A stretch of DNA of 64,000 nucleotides from Acerihabitans arboris (GCF_010131535.1 NZ_WUBS01000007.1:228225-292224); one strand, 5' to 3'; positions 1-8,865 are shown, numbered from the stretch's first letter. The notes: a model not told the origin generated them from the sequence alone. A program made the numbers and translations.

Positions 1-1
1 C

Positions 2-577
2 ATGCCGGCCAGCGGCGGCACCGTTTACCTGTCCACCGCAGATGAAAGCGGCATGATGGTGTCCTTTATCCAATCCAATTATATGGGCTTCGGCTCCGGG
101 GTGGTGGTGCCGGATTACGGCATCAGCCTGCAAAACCGCGGCGCCGGGTTCTCCAGCGACCCGCGTTCGGTTAACGTGGTCGCGCCCGGCAAGCGCCCGT
201 TCCAGACCATTATCCCGGCATTTTTGACCAGGGACGGCCAGGCGCAAATGAGCTTTGGCGTCATGGGCGGCGATATGCAGCCGCAAGGCCATGTGCAGAC
301 GCTGGTGCGGATGCTGGATTTCCATCAGCAGCCCCAGGCCGCCTGCGACGCGCCGCGCTGGAAGGTCAACCGGGATTTTACCCTGGACCTTGAAGCCACC
401 GTTAACCCGGAGCTGGTGGACCAACTACGCGCCATGGGCCATCGGCTGAAATCAGTTAACGATCCCTATATGGATTTCGGCTCCGGTCAGTTTATCTGGC
501 GCTTATCCCAAGACCGCGATCACGGCTACGTTGCCGCCAGCGACAGCCGGCGCGATGGCCAGGCGGTAGGATTTTAG
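2..577 (+). CDS. gamma-glutamyltransferase family protein, C-terminal part (truncated by window edge)
   Basis: This is the small-subunit half of a gamma-glutamyltransferase, an N-terminal-nucleophile hydrolase of glutathione and gamma-glutamyl compounds that self-cleaves before a threonine. The visible GGTVYLSTAD contains the expected nucleophile Thr. The following IQSNYMGFGSG, LQNRGAGF, PGKRPFQTIIP and GVMGGDMQPQGHVQ are typical of the YwrD-like branch rather than of periplasmic E. coli Ggt. About 190 residues follow the Thr, a normal small-subunit length, so the C-terminus is complete and the large subunit lies to the left of the window. The TAG stop is at 575-577. The substrate cannot be told from this half. 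Confidence 0.85.
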   Translation: MPASGGTVYLSTADESGMMVSFIQSNYMGFGSGVVVPDYGISLQNRGAGFSSDPRSVNVVAPGKRPFQTIIPAFLTRDGQAQMSFGVMGGDMQPQGHVQTLVRMLDFHQQPQAACDAPRWKVNRDFTLDLEATVNPELVDQLRAMGHRLKSVNDPYMDFGSGQFIWRLSQDRDHGYVAASDSRRDGQAVGF

Positions 578-663
578 TATCAAAATGGCTTTATTTATTA
601 GATGCATACTGATAAAAATGGGGCTTATAATTCATCGAGTCATTTTGTAACTGGGGATAAAAT

Positions 664-2316
664 ATGCAGCCAGGGATATATAACGTGCCAGATAACGTAA
701 TCAGGAAAAAAACGAGGCGCCCGACACTATTAAAAACAACCCTTTCGGCTTTGACGCTGGCGCTGGCGGTCAGCGGCGCCGCCTCGGCCAAAACGCTGGT
801 GTTCTGTTCTGAAGGCTCGCCGGAAAATTTCAACCCGCAGTTGTATACCTCGGGAACCAGCGTGGATGCCAGCGCGGTGCCAATCTATAACCGGCTGGTG
901 GATTTTAAAACCGGCACCACCGAACTGCAACCCAGCCTGGCTGAAAGCTGGGATATCAGTGCCGACGGTACGGTCTATACCTTCCATCTGCGCCAGGGCG
1001 TAAAATTCCAGGGCAATAAATATTTTAAACCCACCCGTGATTTTAACGCCGACGACGTGATTTTTTCATTTATGCGGCAAAAGGATAAGCAAAATCCTTA
1101 TCACAACGTGTCCCACGGCACCTATGCCAACTTCGACAGCCTGGAGTTCGGTACGCTGCTGACCGCCATCGACAAGGTGGACGACCATACCGTGCGGTTT
1201 ACGCTGGCCCACGCCGAGGCGCCGTTCCTGGCCGATCTGGCCTGGTATTTCGCCTCGATACTGTCAAGCGAATATGCCGACGCCATGCTGAAGGCCGGCA
1301 CGCCGGAACGGGTGGATATGGACCCGATCGGCACAGGGCCGTTCCAGCTGGCCCAATATCAAAAAGACTCGCGCATCCTGTTCAGCGCCTTCCCCGATTA
1401 CTGGCGGGGCAAGGCCAAGCTTGACCGGCTGATTTTCTCCATTACCCCGGACGCCTCGGTGCGTTTTGCCAAGCTGGAAAAAGGCGAGTGCCAGGTGATG
1501 CCGTTCCCCAATCCGGCCGACCTGCCGCGCATGCGGGAAAATAAAGATATTACGCTGATGCAGAAAGCCGGGCTTAACACCGGTTTTCTGGCGTTTAATA
1601 CCCAAAAACCGCCGCTCGACAACGTAAAAGTGCGCCAGGCGCTGGCCATGGCCATCAATAAGCCGGCGATTATCGAGGCCATATTCCAGGGTACCGGCAC
1701 CGCCGCGAAAAATATCCTGCCGCCCGGCGTCTGGAGCGCTAAGCAGGATCTGCGGGATTATGATTTCGACCCGGACAAAGCCCGGTCATTGCTGAAGGAT
1801 GCGGGGTTTCCCGACGGCCTGGCGATCGATCTGTGGGCGATGCCGGTGCAGCGGCCCTATAACCCCAACGCCCGTCGCATGGCGGAGATGATCCAGTCCG
1901 ATTGGGCGAAGATTGGCGTCAAGGCCAATATCGTCACCTATGAATGGGGCGAATATCTGAAGCGGGTCAGGAGCGGCGAGCATCAGGCGGCGCTGATGGG
2001 CTGGACCACCGCCACCGGCGATCCGGATAACTTTTTCGGCCCGCTGTTCAGCTGCACCTCCGCCAATGGCGGCTCCAACTCGGCGAGATGGTGTTACGCG
2101 CCTTTTGATAAGCTGATTTCCGAGGCGCGCGCCAGCGGCGACCATAACCGGCGCATGGCGTTATACCAGCAGGCGCAGGAGATAATGCACGAGCAGATGC
2201 CGGCGGTGATGATTGCCCATTCAACTATTTTTGAACCGGTGCGCAAGGATGTGACCGGCTACGAAGTCGATCCGTTCGGCAAACATATCTTTTATCAGGT
2301 CGACGTTAAGAAATAG
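664..2316 (+). CDS. DppA-like periplasmic dipeptide-binding protein of an ABC importer
   Basis: This is a solute-binding protein of family 5 (SBP_bac_5), 550 residues. It binds di- or oligopeptides (haem in some relatives) in the periplasm and presents them to a DppBCDF-type permease. After a basic N-terminus and a hydrophobic signal segment (about residues 22-40), the mature part starts KTLVFCSEGSPENFNPQL. Segments such as NADDVIFSF, PIGTGPFQL, VRQALAMAINK and the DPDNFF region closely follow E. coli DppA. A GGGGAT box precedes the start. No permease or ATPase genes are adjacent, so it is an orphan binding protein that may share the Dpp or another peptide permease. A shorter signal-peptide start inside the ORF is possible. 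Confidence 0.9.
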   Translation: MQPGIYNVPDNVIRKKTRRPTLLKTTLSALTLALAVSGAASAKTLVFCSEGSPENFNPQLYTSGTSVDASAVPIYNRLVDFKTGTTELQPSLAESWDISADGTVYTFHLRQGVKFQGNKYFKPTRDFNADDVIFSFMRQKDKQNPYHNVSHGTYANFDSLEFGTLLTAIDKVDDHTVRFTLAHAEAPFLADLAWYFASILSSEYADAMLKAGTPERVDMDPIGTGPFQLAQYQKDSRILFSAFPDYWRGKAKLDRLIFSITPDASVRFAKLEKGECQVMPFPNPADLPRMRENKDITLMQKAGLNTGFLAFNTQKPPLDNVKVRQALAMAINKPAIIEAIFQGTGTAAKNILPPGVWSAKQDLRDYDFDPDKARSLLKDAGFPDGLAIDLWAMPVQRPYNPNARRMAEMIQSDWAKIGVKANIVTYEWGEYLKRVRSGEHQAALMGWTTATGDPDNFFGPLFSCTSANGGSNSARWCYAPFDKLISEARASGDHNRRMALYQQAQEIMHEQMPAVMIAHSTIFEPVRKDVTGYEVDPFGKHIFYQVDVKK

Positions 2317-2360
2317 CGATCAGAGACCGCAACGCCAGCGCCGGTTGTCCGTTCACTCGA

Positions 2361-2400
2361 GGCGGGTTACCGGCACTTTTGCCTGGGCCGGTAACCCGCC
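2361..2400. terminator. long hairpin between convergent genes
   Basis: A perfect 14-bp inverted repeat (GGCGGGTTACCGGC at 2361-2374 with its complement at 2387-2400) lies between the dppA-like gene and the convergent toxin gene. There is no T-run on either side, so it is probably a bidirectional transcript-end hairpin rather than a canonical intrinsic terminator. Confidence 0.55.
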
Positions 2401-2409
2401 GCCCCACCC

Positions 2410-3060
2410 TCACTCCGCCATTTGCATGGCCGCCTCCAGCAGCGGCCGTGCCCACTCGGGGGTGGCGGCCAGCGCCCGGGCATCATCCGCCGCCGGGAAA
2501 ACCATCGTCCCCCACGTCACTTCAAGCACCAGCACCGGGTCCGGAATATCATCGCCGGGCGCCGCGTCCACGCTGTTGTCGAACACCTGCACATGCGCCA
2601 GCAGCGGCAGCAGCCTGATCAGGTTGGCGCGCGACGTTATCCACCTTTCGCGGATTTTTTCCCCGGCGATGGCATGGCCGCCATGGGCCACGCGCAGCTG
2701 TACGCGCCTGATATGCTGCTCCGGTGACGACAGCCCGCAGAACAGCATGATCACGTCATGGGTGCGGACGGCCTGGGCCAGCAGCCGGGGTATGGTATTG
2801 CCGCCGAGAGTGGTTTCAAACGCGTAGCTGGCGCCTTCGGCCAGTGCGGCCTCCAGCCGCGATCGCCCGGCAGCCCAGGCCCGTCCGTTAGCCTCGGCAA
2901 GCTCCAGCCCAAGTTGACTCATTAATTCCCGGGCATAGGTATCAGGGTTAAACCATGCCAGGCCGTGCCCGGCCAGCAGGCTGCCGCCCACCGAGCTTTT
3001 GCCGCCGCCGTTAACGCCGGCCAGGACAAAAATAAACGGCCGTGATTGGGAACCGGACAT
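2410..3060 (-). CDS. zeta-toxin-like P-loop kinase (toxin of a TA pair)
   Basis: This is a 216-residue P-loop protein of the zeta toxin / small kinase type. Walker A is GVNGGGKSS near residue 15. The downstream FNPDTYA resembles the zeta Asp/Arg substrate region, and ASYAFETTLGG and a basic RRVQLRVAHGGHA segment follow the usual order of this family. Known zeta toxins phosphorylate UDP-N-acetylglucosamine and block cell-wall synthesis; other members act on other nucleotide-linked substrates, so the target here is unproven. The ATG at 3060 shares its A with the stop of the upstream antitoxin gene (TGATG), which argues for translational coupling; an in-frame TTG three bases earlier is less likely. 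It is convergent with the dppA-like gene. Confidence 0.8.
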   Translation of the reverse strand: MSGSQSRPFIFVLAGVNGGGKSSVGGSLLAGHGLAWFNPDTYARELMSQLGLELAEANGRAWAAGRSRLEAALAEGASYAFETTLGGNTIPRLLAQAVRTHDVIMLFCGLSSPEQHIRRVQLRVAHGGHAIAGEKIRERWITSRANLIRLLPLLAHVQVFDNSVDAAPGDDIPDPVLVLEVTWGTMVFPAADDARALAATPEWARPLLEAAMQMAE

Positions 3061-3407
3061 CAAAAGCTCTCTCCCGCCTTGGGACGCCGTTTAAGCGTGC
3101 CCCGTTGCGCCAGCACCGACGCCACATTTTTGGCGGCGTCCGGGCGCTCCAGCACCGCCAGCCGCGCGTTGAACCTGGCGGTCAGCTCATCCAGCACCGA
3201 CTGCTCGCGGGCCTTGAGCAGCAGGATAGATTCGGTCAGTTCCCGATAGGTGGCGACATCCAGCAGCACCATTTCCACGGTGGAGTGGTTGGTAATGGCC
3301 AAGGTCCCGGCCTGATGCACCAGCCGCACCACTTCCCCCCATTTATTTTTCACCTGCGAGGCGTTCGCCTGCGGCAGTTCGTCAAAATTAAGCAGTTCAG
3401 TGATCAT
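3060..3407 (-). CDS. Phd/YefM-type antitoxin partner of the zeta-like toxin
   Basis: This 115-residue protein has an N-terminal Phd/YefM-like DNA-binding fold: residues 1-60 include ANASQVKNKWGEVVRLVHQ and ITNHSTVEMVLLDVATYREL, typical of prevent-host-death antitoxins. A helical C-terminal extension probably neutralises the toxin. The ATG at 3407 has a GGAGAG ribosome site upstream. The stop overlaps the start of the zeta-like gene. A perfect palindrome 28 bases upstream is a good autoregulatory operator. The classical zeta partner, epsilon, is unrelated in sequence, so this is a mixed-family pair. Confidence 0.78.
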   Translation of the reverse strand: MITELLNFDELPQANASQVKNKWGEVVRLVHQAGTLAITNHSTVEMVLLDVATYRELTESILLLKAREQSVLDELTARFNARLAVLERPDAAKNVASVLAQRGTLKRRPKAGESF

Positions 3408-3434
3408 GGCCTACTCTCCGCTAACGGGCTGATA

Positions 3435-3449
3435 TTGCCATTATGGCAA
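3435..3449 (-). promoter_or_regulatory. palindromic operator candidate of the TA operon
   Basis: TTGCCAT-T-ATGGCAA is a perfect 7-bp inverted repeat with a one-base centre, 28-42 bases upstream of the antitoxin start. A further partial half-site (AATGGC) lies nearby at about 3460. Position and shape fit autoregulation by a Phd-type antitoxin; this is inferred from layout only. Confidence 0.5.
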
Positions 3450-3568
3450 AAATGTCCACAAATGGCTATTAATACCACGCCTAAAGGCCCAGCACGGAAA
3501 TCACCAACAACGGGTTAAACAGCGCTTGGATAGGGGGGATTGCACAGGACGACGGGCGGCATAATATA

Positions 3569-3588
3569 CGGCCGGCAAACGCCGGCCG
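3569..3588 (-). terminator. hairpin downstream of sodC
   Basis: An 8-bp GC-only stem (CGGCCGGC / GCCGGCCG) with an AAAC loop sits nine bases beyond the sodC stop. No T-run follows on the minus strand, so termination strength is uncertain. Confidence 0.45.
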
Positions 3589-3597
3589 GTTAACCGG

Positions 3598-4122
3598 TTA
3601 TTTTATCACCGCGCAGGCCACGCGATCGCCGGCGCCGCCGATGGGCTGGCTTTGGTAATCGTCTGGATTGGCATGGATCACCACCGAGGAACCGTCGCCG
3701 TCCAGCAGCGCGGGACGCGGCGTGCCGGGCGTCACCGACACCAGCGTCGAATAAATCTCCGCGAAGGCCTTGCCGTCGGCGCCGGCGTAGATATTGGTCA
3801 AGTCGCCCTGATCGTTGGCGTTGCTGCTTAACAAACCATGCACCACCGGCATGGTGGAGTGGATATGGCCGCCGGCGTCCTTGAACTTATCTTTTGCACC
3901 GCAGGCGCCCTTTTCATGGAAATGGATGCCATGCCAACCGGGGGTAAGCCCCGAGGCCTCCACGCGCAAAATCACCCCTTTAGGAGCGTCCGTCAGGGTA
4001 ATTTTACCCATATCCTTACCGTCGGCGCCAAGCAGGCTAGCGGTATGCACCGCCGGCTGGGGTTGGGCCAATGCCATATTGGCGGTCAACGCCGAGGCTA
4101 TGAAAAACAGAATACGCCGCAT
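3598..4122 (-). CDS. sodC: periplasmic Cu/Zn superoxide dismutase
   Basis: This enzyme dismutates superoxide in the periplasm. The 174-residue product has a signal peptide (RRILFFIASALTANMALAQ) and the Cu/Zn-SOD fold. Copper and zinc ligands are visible in HGIHFHEKGAC, GGHIHS, PVVHGL, NDQGDL and VVIHANPDDY; the two conserved cysteines (EKGAC and DRVAC) can form the structural disulfide. The GGHIHSTMPVVHG stretch differs from E. coli SodC and puts it in another bacterial branch. The start at 4122 is chosen for its AGGAG site and signal peptide; an upstream in-frame start adds 14 unlikely residues. It stands alone. Confidence 0.9.
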   Translation of the reverse strand: MRRILFFIASALTANMALAQPQPAVHTASLLGADGKDMGKITLTDAPKGVILRVEASGLTPGWHGIHFHEKGACGAKDKFKDAGGHIHSTMPVVHGLLSSNANDQGDLTNIYAGADGKAFAEIYSTLVSVTPGTPRPALLDGDGSSVVIHANPDDYQSQPIGGAGDRVACAVIK

Positions 4123-4471
4123 AATAAACTCCTGTAACAGAACCTGCCGACAGCGGAAGTGCAATGCCGGTCAATGTAGATAAGCGTAGACAGTCAAGCG
4201 CATATTGTCCTGATTGGCGGCGTTTTTCTTGACGGACGTCATGCCCGTCGGGCCGTTATGCCGCACGATACCCCAGTGGGCATCAGCGCGCCGGCGGCGG
4301 CGCATTTATCCGGGGTTAAGCGCCACGGGGCTAGGCTGGAACGGCGCAACATGCTAATGGTAAGGGTTACCGTCACGGCGCGATATCACATCTGGCGGCG
4401 GACTGCGCCCGCGGCGACGGGCGTTGCCGGGACATACGCCGTTTTTCACCAACATTAAGGAGTCGATCGCG
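4123..4471. other. intergenic region between sodC and the oppA-like gene
   Basis: These 349 bases separate two divergently read genes and must hold both promoters. Apart from the AGGAG and TAAGGAG ribosome sites at its edges and a small TGGTAAGGGTTACCG inverted repeat near 4360, I see no gene and no strong promoter match. Confidence 0.4.
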
Positions 4472-6109
4472 ATGAAGTCAGCAAAATCACCGGGCGTCAA
4501 ACGGGCGGGATTTACCCTGGGCGCGGGATTGGCGTTATTGCCGGCCTGGGCGGCTATCGCCGCCGTGGTTCCCGCCGGCACTGAACTGGCGGTCCGGCAG
4601 GAGGTCGTGCGCAATAACGGCAGCGAGCCGGCCTCCCTGGATCCCCACCGGGTCGAGAGCGATGTGGAATTTAATATTATCAGCGATTTTTTCGACGGTC
4701 TGATTGGCATTGACAACCACGGCGGCGTGGAGCCGCGCCTGGCCGTCAGTTGGGACAATACCCGCCCCGAGATCTGGACCTTTCACCTGCGCCCCGGCAT
4801 TCGGTGGTCGAACGGCCAGCCGATTACCGCCGGTGATGTGGTGTACAGCTGGCGGCGTTTAATCGATCCCGCCACCGCCTCGCCTTATGAAAGTTATCTG
4901 GCAAGCATGCATGTGCTGAACGCCGCCGAGATCATCGCGGGCAAAAAGCCGGTGGACAGCCTGGGCGTGCGGGCGCTGGACGACACCACGCTGCAAATCA
5001 CCCTCACCCAGCCGGTAAGCGCGTTTCTCAGTATGCTGGCGCATCCGTCGCTGGTGGCGATTAATCCCAAGGTCATCGCGCAGTTCGGCGATAAATGGAC
5101 GGCGCCGCAGAATTTTGTCGGCAGCGGCGCCTTTACCCTGTCGCAATGGGTAGTAAATGAAAAGGTGGTGGGCGTCAGGAACGGCCGCTACTGGGATAAC
5201 CCGCACACGGTGCTTAACCAGATCACCTATCTGCCCATCGTCTCGGAAACCGCCGATATGAATCGCTACAAGGCGGGCGAAATAGATATTAGCAACAGCG
5301 TGCCGCAAACCCTGTTCCGGGCGCTGCAAAACGACCTGGGCGCGCAGGTGCATATATCGCCCAAGCTGGCGGTCTATTATTATCAATTTAATACGAAAAA
5401 ACCGCCGTTTAACGACCCGCGGGTGCGGCTGGCGCTTAACATGGGGCTGGATAAAACCATTATCGCCGAAAAGGTGCTGGGGCAAGGCCAGAAGCCGGCC
5501 TATCTGTTCAACCCGGATAATACCGGCGGTTTTACGCTTAACTATCCCGATTATGCCGGCTGGACCCAGCAGCAGCGCGTGATTGAGGCCGGGAAGCTGC
5601 TGGCGCAGGCCGGGTTTACCCCGGCGCGGCCGCTGAAGTTTTCACTGCTGTACAATACCAACGAATCGCACCAGCGCATCGCCATTGCCGCCAGCTCCAT
5701 GTGGAAAAAGAACCTGGGGGTGGAGGCCACGCTTAACAGCCAGGAGTGGAAAAGCATGCTCGACACCATGCACGGTCCCAACTTCGACGTGGTGCGCTAC
5801 GCCTGGATAGCCGACTATAACGAACCCTCCACGTTCCTCAATAACTACATCACCAACGATAGCAACAACACGGCCAAATACGGCAACGCGGATTACGACC
5901 GGGCGTTAAGCAGCGCCGCCGCCGCGTCGTCCATTGCCGACAAGGCCCGCTATTATCAGCAGGCCGAGGACATCCTGGCCAAAGAATCCCCGGCCATCCC
6001 CATTTATCAGTACGTCTCGGTAAAACTGGTCAAACCCTATATCGGCGGCTTTCAGGAAAGCCTGCTGGGGTATGTCTATGCCAGGGACCTGTACGTGATT
6101 AAACATTAA
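4472..6109 (+). CDS. MppA/OppA-like periplasmic oligopeptide-binding protein
   Basis: This is a 545-residue SBP_bac_5 protein that captures oligopeptides (murein tripeptide for MppA) in the periplasm for an Opp-type ABC importer. A Lys/Arg-rich N-terminus and hydrophobic segment (residues 9-33) form the signal peptide. EVVRNNGSEPASLDPHR, GDVVYSWRRLIDP, NFVGSGAFTL, FNDPRVRLALNM, WKKNLGVEATLNSQEWK and NEPSTFLNNY are close to the OppA/MppA branch. ATG 4472 is preferred for its TAAGGAG nine bases upstream. No oppBCDF genes follow; the gene ends at a hairpin, so it probably shares a permease encoded elsewhere. It is one of two orphan peptide-binding proteins within 6 kb. Confidence 0.9.
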   Translation: MKSAKSPGVKRAGFTLGAGLALLPAWAAIAAVVPAGTELAVRQEVVRNNGSEPASLDPHRVESDVEFNIISDFFDGLIGIDNHGGVEPRLAVSWDNTRPEIWTFHLRPGIRWSNGQPITAGDVVYSWRRLIDPATASPYESYLASMHVLNAAEIIAGKKPVDSLGVRALDDTTLQITLTQPVSAFLSMLAHPSLVAINPKVIAQFGDKWTAPQNFVGSGAFTLSQWVVNEKVVGVRNGRYWDNPHTVLNQITYLPIVSETADMNRYKAGEIDISNSVPQTLFRALQNDLGAQVHISPKLAVYYYQFNTKKPPFNDPRVRLALNMGLDKTIIAEKVLGQGQKPAYLFNPDNTGGFTLNYPDYAGWTQQQRVIEAGKLLAQAGFTPARPLKFSLLYNTNESHQRIAIAASSMWKKNLGVEATLNSQEWKSMLDTMHGPNFDVVRYAWIADYNEPSTFLNNYITNDSNNTAKYGNADYDRALSSAAAASSIADKARYYQQAEDILAKESPAIPIYQYVSVKLVKPYIGGFQESLLGYVYARDLYVIKH

Positions 6110-6152
6110 CGCGGACCCTGCGTTTTCGCCGCCCGGTCCCGGGCAAATAAAA

Positions 6153-6180
6153 CGGGGGCTTGCCGTAAAGCAAGCCCCCG
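6153..6180. terminator. intrinsic terminator between oppA-like and DUF3309 genes
   Basis: CGGGGGCTTG and CAAGCCCCCG form a perfect 10-bp stem with an 8-base loop. On the minus strand the stem is followed by TTTTATTT, a good intrinsic terminator for the DUF3309 gene; on the plus strand it ends the oppA-like transcript with a weaker tail. Confidence 0.75.
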
Positions 6181-6215
6181 TATAAAACCTGATAATCAAA
6201 GAACCGGATTTACCC

Positions 6216-6374
6216 TCAAATCCTGCCCAGCAATACCAGGATCAGCAGAATCACTACCACCACACCGATCAGGCCGCTCGGATAATAACCCCAGCTACGG
6301 CTGTGCGGCCAGCTTGGGAAAACACCGATTAGCAGAAGAATTAGCACGATTAATACGATTGTTCCGATGCCCAT
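6216..6374 (-). CDS. DUF3309 family small membrane protein
   Basis: This short gene encodes 52 residues. It begins MGIGTIVLIVLILLLIGVFP and continues with SWPHSRSWGYYPSG, a second hydrophobic segment and a final GRI. Two short membrane segments separated by the WPHSRSWGY turn are the signature of the DUF3309 family, whose function is unknown. An AGGAG site lies upstream of the ATG at 6374 and a strong terminator lies downstream, so it is probably its own transcription unit. Confidence 0.88.
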   Translation of the reverse strand: MGIGTIVLIVLILLLIGVFPSWPHSRSWGYYPSGLIGVVVVILLILVLLGRI

Positions 6375-6517
6375 GGAAAACTCCTGTGTTTTTTAATAGC
6401 TGTCTCCAGCGCATATGCTTTGTTCAAAACAGAGTTTACGTCCTGCTACAGATATGAGCTCAGTCAGGTATAACGTAATGAGTATAGTCATCTTTTCACG
6501 TTCGCTTCGGCTAATTT

Positions 6518-8665
6518 TCAGCTTTGGGCGCCAAGCTGCATGGACTGAATGGCCGTCAGGGCGATGGTGTAGACAATATCGTCCACCAGCGCGCCGCGCG
6601 ACAGGTCGTTCACCGGCTTGCGCAGTCCCTGCAGCATCGGCCCGATGGAGACCAGCGCCGCCGAGCGCTGCACCGCTTTGTAGGTGGTATTGCCGGTATT
6701 CAGGTCCGGGAAAATAAATACCGTGGCCTTGCCGGCCACCGGCGAATCGGGCGCCTTGGTTTTGGCCACGTCGGCCATAATGGCGGCGTCGTATTGCAGC
6801 GGGCCGTCGATCACCAGGTCCGGACGTTTTTCCCGGGCCAGCCGGGTGGCCTCGCGCACTTTATCCACATCGCTGCCGGTACCGGACGTGCCGGTCGAGT
6901 AGGAAATCATGGCCACGCGCGGCTCGATGCCGAAGGCCGCGGCCGAGTCGGCGGACTGGATGGCGATTTCAGCCAGTTGCCCGGCGTCGGGATCGGGATT
7001 GATGGCGCAGTCGCCATAAACCAATACCTGCTCCGGCAGCAGCATGAAAAACACCGACGAGACCAGCGAACTGCCCGGCGCGGTCTTGATCAGCTGCAGC
7101 GCCGGACGAATGGTATTGGCGGTGGTGTGGAGCGCGCCGGACACCAGGCCGTCCACATGCGCCCGCTCCAGCATCAGGGTGCCCAGCACCACGTTATCCT
7201 CCAGCTGTTCCCGCGCTATCAGCGCCGTCATGCCTTTGCCCTGGCGCAGTTCCACCAGCCGCGCGAGGTAGTTCTCCCGCGCCGCCACCGGGTCGATTAA
7301 ATCGATGCCCTCCCCCAGAATCACCCCCTGCGCCGCGGCGACCCGGCGTATTTCCTCGGGATTGCCCAGCAATACGCAGCGCGCGATGCCCCGCTCGGCG
7401 CATATCGCCGCGGCCCTGATGGTGCGGGGTTCCTCGCCTTCAGGCAATACGATGCGTTTCGCGGCCCGCCGGGCCAGCTCGGTGAGCTGATAGCGGAAGG
7501 CGGGCGGCGACTGGCGGCGCGGGCGCTCCGAGACGGCGGTCAGCGAGGCAATCCAGTCGGCATCGATGTAACCGGCGATATAGTCCTGCAGTTTTTCCAC
7601 CCGCAGGTGATCTTCCGCCGGCACCTCCAGGTTGAAATTCTGCAGGTTAAGCGAGGTCTGCCAGGTATTGGTGTCCACCATCAGCACCGGCAGGCCGGTG
7701 CGGAACGCGCGCTCGCACAACCTGCCGATGGAGGGCGAGATGTCATAACCGCCGGTGAGCAGGATGGCGCCGATATCCACGCCGTTCATGGCCGCCAGGC
7801 AGGCGGCCACCAGCACTTCGGGACGATCCGCGCAGGTCACCAGCAGGGAACCGGGGCGGAAAAGATCAACCATGCCGGTCAGACCGCGCGCGCAAAAGGT
7901 CACCGATCTGACCCGCCGCGTCTCGACGTCGCCGGCATTGACGATACGGGCGTTAAGATGGCGCGCCATATCGATAACGCGCGTGGCAATCAGTTCCATG
8001 CTCCAGGGGATGACCCCCAGGACCGGCAGGGGGATATCGGCAAACGACGGCGGCGCGCTTGCCGCGGCGCCGTCCTGGCCGGCCTGATCGAAGATTTCCG
8101 ATAGGTCGGGACGGGTGCGGCCCTGTTCATCCAGCGGCGCGTTCAGCTTGTTGACGATAACGCCGACCACGCCGTTATGCCTGCCGCCGCCCGCCCCGGC
8201 GCGCGCGAGTTCCAGCCGCTCTTTCAGCTGCGCCGGCGTGCCCGTTCCCAGGGTGGTGACAAAGACGATATCCGCGTTCAGCGCCTTGGCGATATCGAAA
8301 TTGAGCGCATTGGCGAACTGATGGCGCCGCGTCAGCATCAGTCCCTCGATCAGCACCACTTCCGCCTGGCCGAGGTTTTGGTGATAACGCGCCACGATCT
8401 CCTCCATCAGCACATCGCGCGCGTTCGATCCCAGCAGCGCTTCCACATAATTCATCTCCAGCGGCTGCGCGGCGGGAATACTTGAATTGGCGCGGATAAT
8501 GGCGGTGGTTTGATCCGGACGGCTGCTGCCGTCGCGCGGCTGGGCAACCGGCTTAAATACGCTCAGGCGCACCCCTTTCCGCTCCATGGCGCGGACAACG
8601 CCCAGGCTGACGCTCGTCAGGCCGACGCTCAGGTCGGTTGGAATCAACATAATGGTACGTGGCAC
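6518..8665 (-). CDS. pta: phosphate acetyltransferase
   Basis: Pta interconverts acetyl-CoA and acetyl phosphate in the cytoplasm. The 715-residue length and the order match E. coli Pta (714): an N-terminal P-loop-like domain starting [20 protein letters not shown], a DRTGG domain in the middle ([10 protein letters not shown] region), and the C-terminal catalytic PTA domain ([45 protein letters not shown]). The start is GTG at 8665 with AAGAGG upstream. The usual partner ackA is not next to it: both flanks belong to other units. It may be a second copy or a relocated gene. Acetyl phosphate made here could tie to the acetate released by the citrate lyase encoded later in the window. Confidence 0.95.
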   Translation of the reverse strand: MPRTIMLIPTDLSVGLTSVSLGVVRAMERKGVRLSVFKPVAQPRDGSSRPDQTTAIIRANSSIPAAQPLEMNYVEALLGSNARDVLMEEIVARYHQNLGQAEVVLIEGLMLTRRHQFANALNFDIAKALNADIVFVTTLGTGTPAQLKERLELARAGAGGGRHNGVVGVIVNKLNAPLDEQGRTRPDLSEIFDQAGQDGAAASAPPSFADIPLPVLGVIPWSMELIATRVIDMARHLNARIVNAGDVETRRVRSVTFCARGLTGMVDLFRPGSLLVTCADRPEVLVAACLAAMNGVDIGAILLTGGYDISPSIGRLCERAFRTGLPVLMVDTNTWQTSLNLQNFNLEVPAEDHLRVEKLQDYIAGYIDADWIASLTAVSERPRRQSPPAFRYQLTELARRAAKRIVLPEGEEPRTIRAAAICAERGIARCVLLGNPEEIRRVAAAQGVILGEGIDLIDPVAARENYLARLVELRQGKGMTALIAREQLEDNVVLGTLMLERAHVDGLVSGALHTTANTIRPALQLIKTAPGSSLVSSVFFMLLPEQVLVYGDCAINPDPDAGQLAEIAIQSADSAAAFGIEPRVAMISYSTGTSGTGSDVDKVREATRLAREKRPDLVIDGPLQYDAAIMADVAKTKAPDSPVAGKATVFIFPDLNTGNTTYKAVQRSAALVSIGPMLQGLRKPVNDLSRGALVDDIVYTIALTAIQSMQLGAQS

Positions 8666-8813
8666 GGCTAAACCTCTTGATGATATGAGTTGGCGCTATT
8701 TTCCGCTATTTTGGGCGAGAAATGCCGTGAGGTGGCCGACAGTTGTCGGCATTGGGATGTCATCCCCGCTTTTTTGCCGCGAGCTAAGCGGTTGATTGAC
8801 AGGCATCACAAAA

Positions 8814-8842
8814 CTGCAACCGGTTTCTGAAACCGGTTGCAG
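8814..8842 (+). promoter_or_regulatory. double LacI-type operator upstream of the beta-glucoside PTS operon
   Basis: A perfect 14-bp inverted repeat with a one-base centre (arm CTGCAACCGGTTTC). Each arm itself contains a near-palindrome around a central CG (AACCGGTT), the form bound by LacI/GalR/AscG proteins. The two CG centres are 13 bp apart and the right arm overlaps the predicted -35 box. The regulator is most likely the LacI-type protein encoded at the end of the operon. Confidence 0.65.
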
Positions 8843-8865
8843 AAAAAAAGGCCATCAGGTATTAA
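8837..8865 (+). promoter_or_regulatory. predicted sigma-70 promoter of the PTS operon
   Basis: TTGCAG (8837-8842) and TATTAA (8860-8865) are separated by 17 bases, 31 bases before the first ATG. The -35 box lies inside the operator, so a bound repressor would block polymerase. Confidence 0.5.

Noticed and set aside
8814..8842. Inverted repeat read as an intrinsic terminator
   Set aside because: It is followed by A-rich rather than T-rich sequence in the plus direction and lies just upstream of an operon, overlapping a promoter. An operator explains it better.
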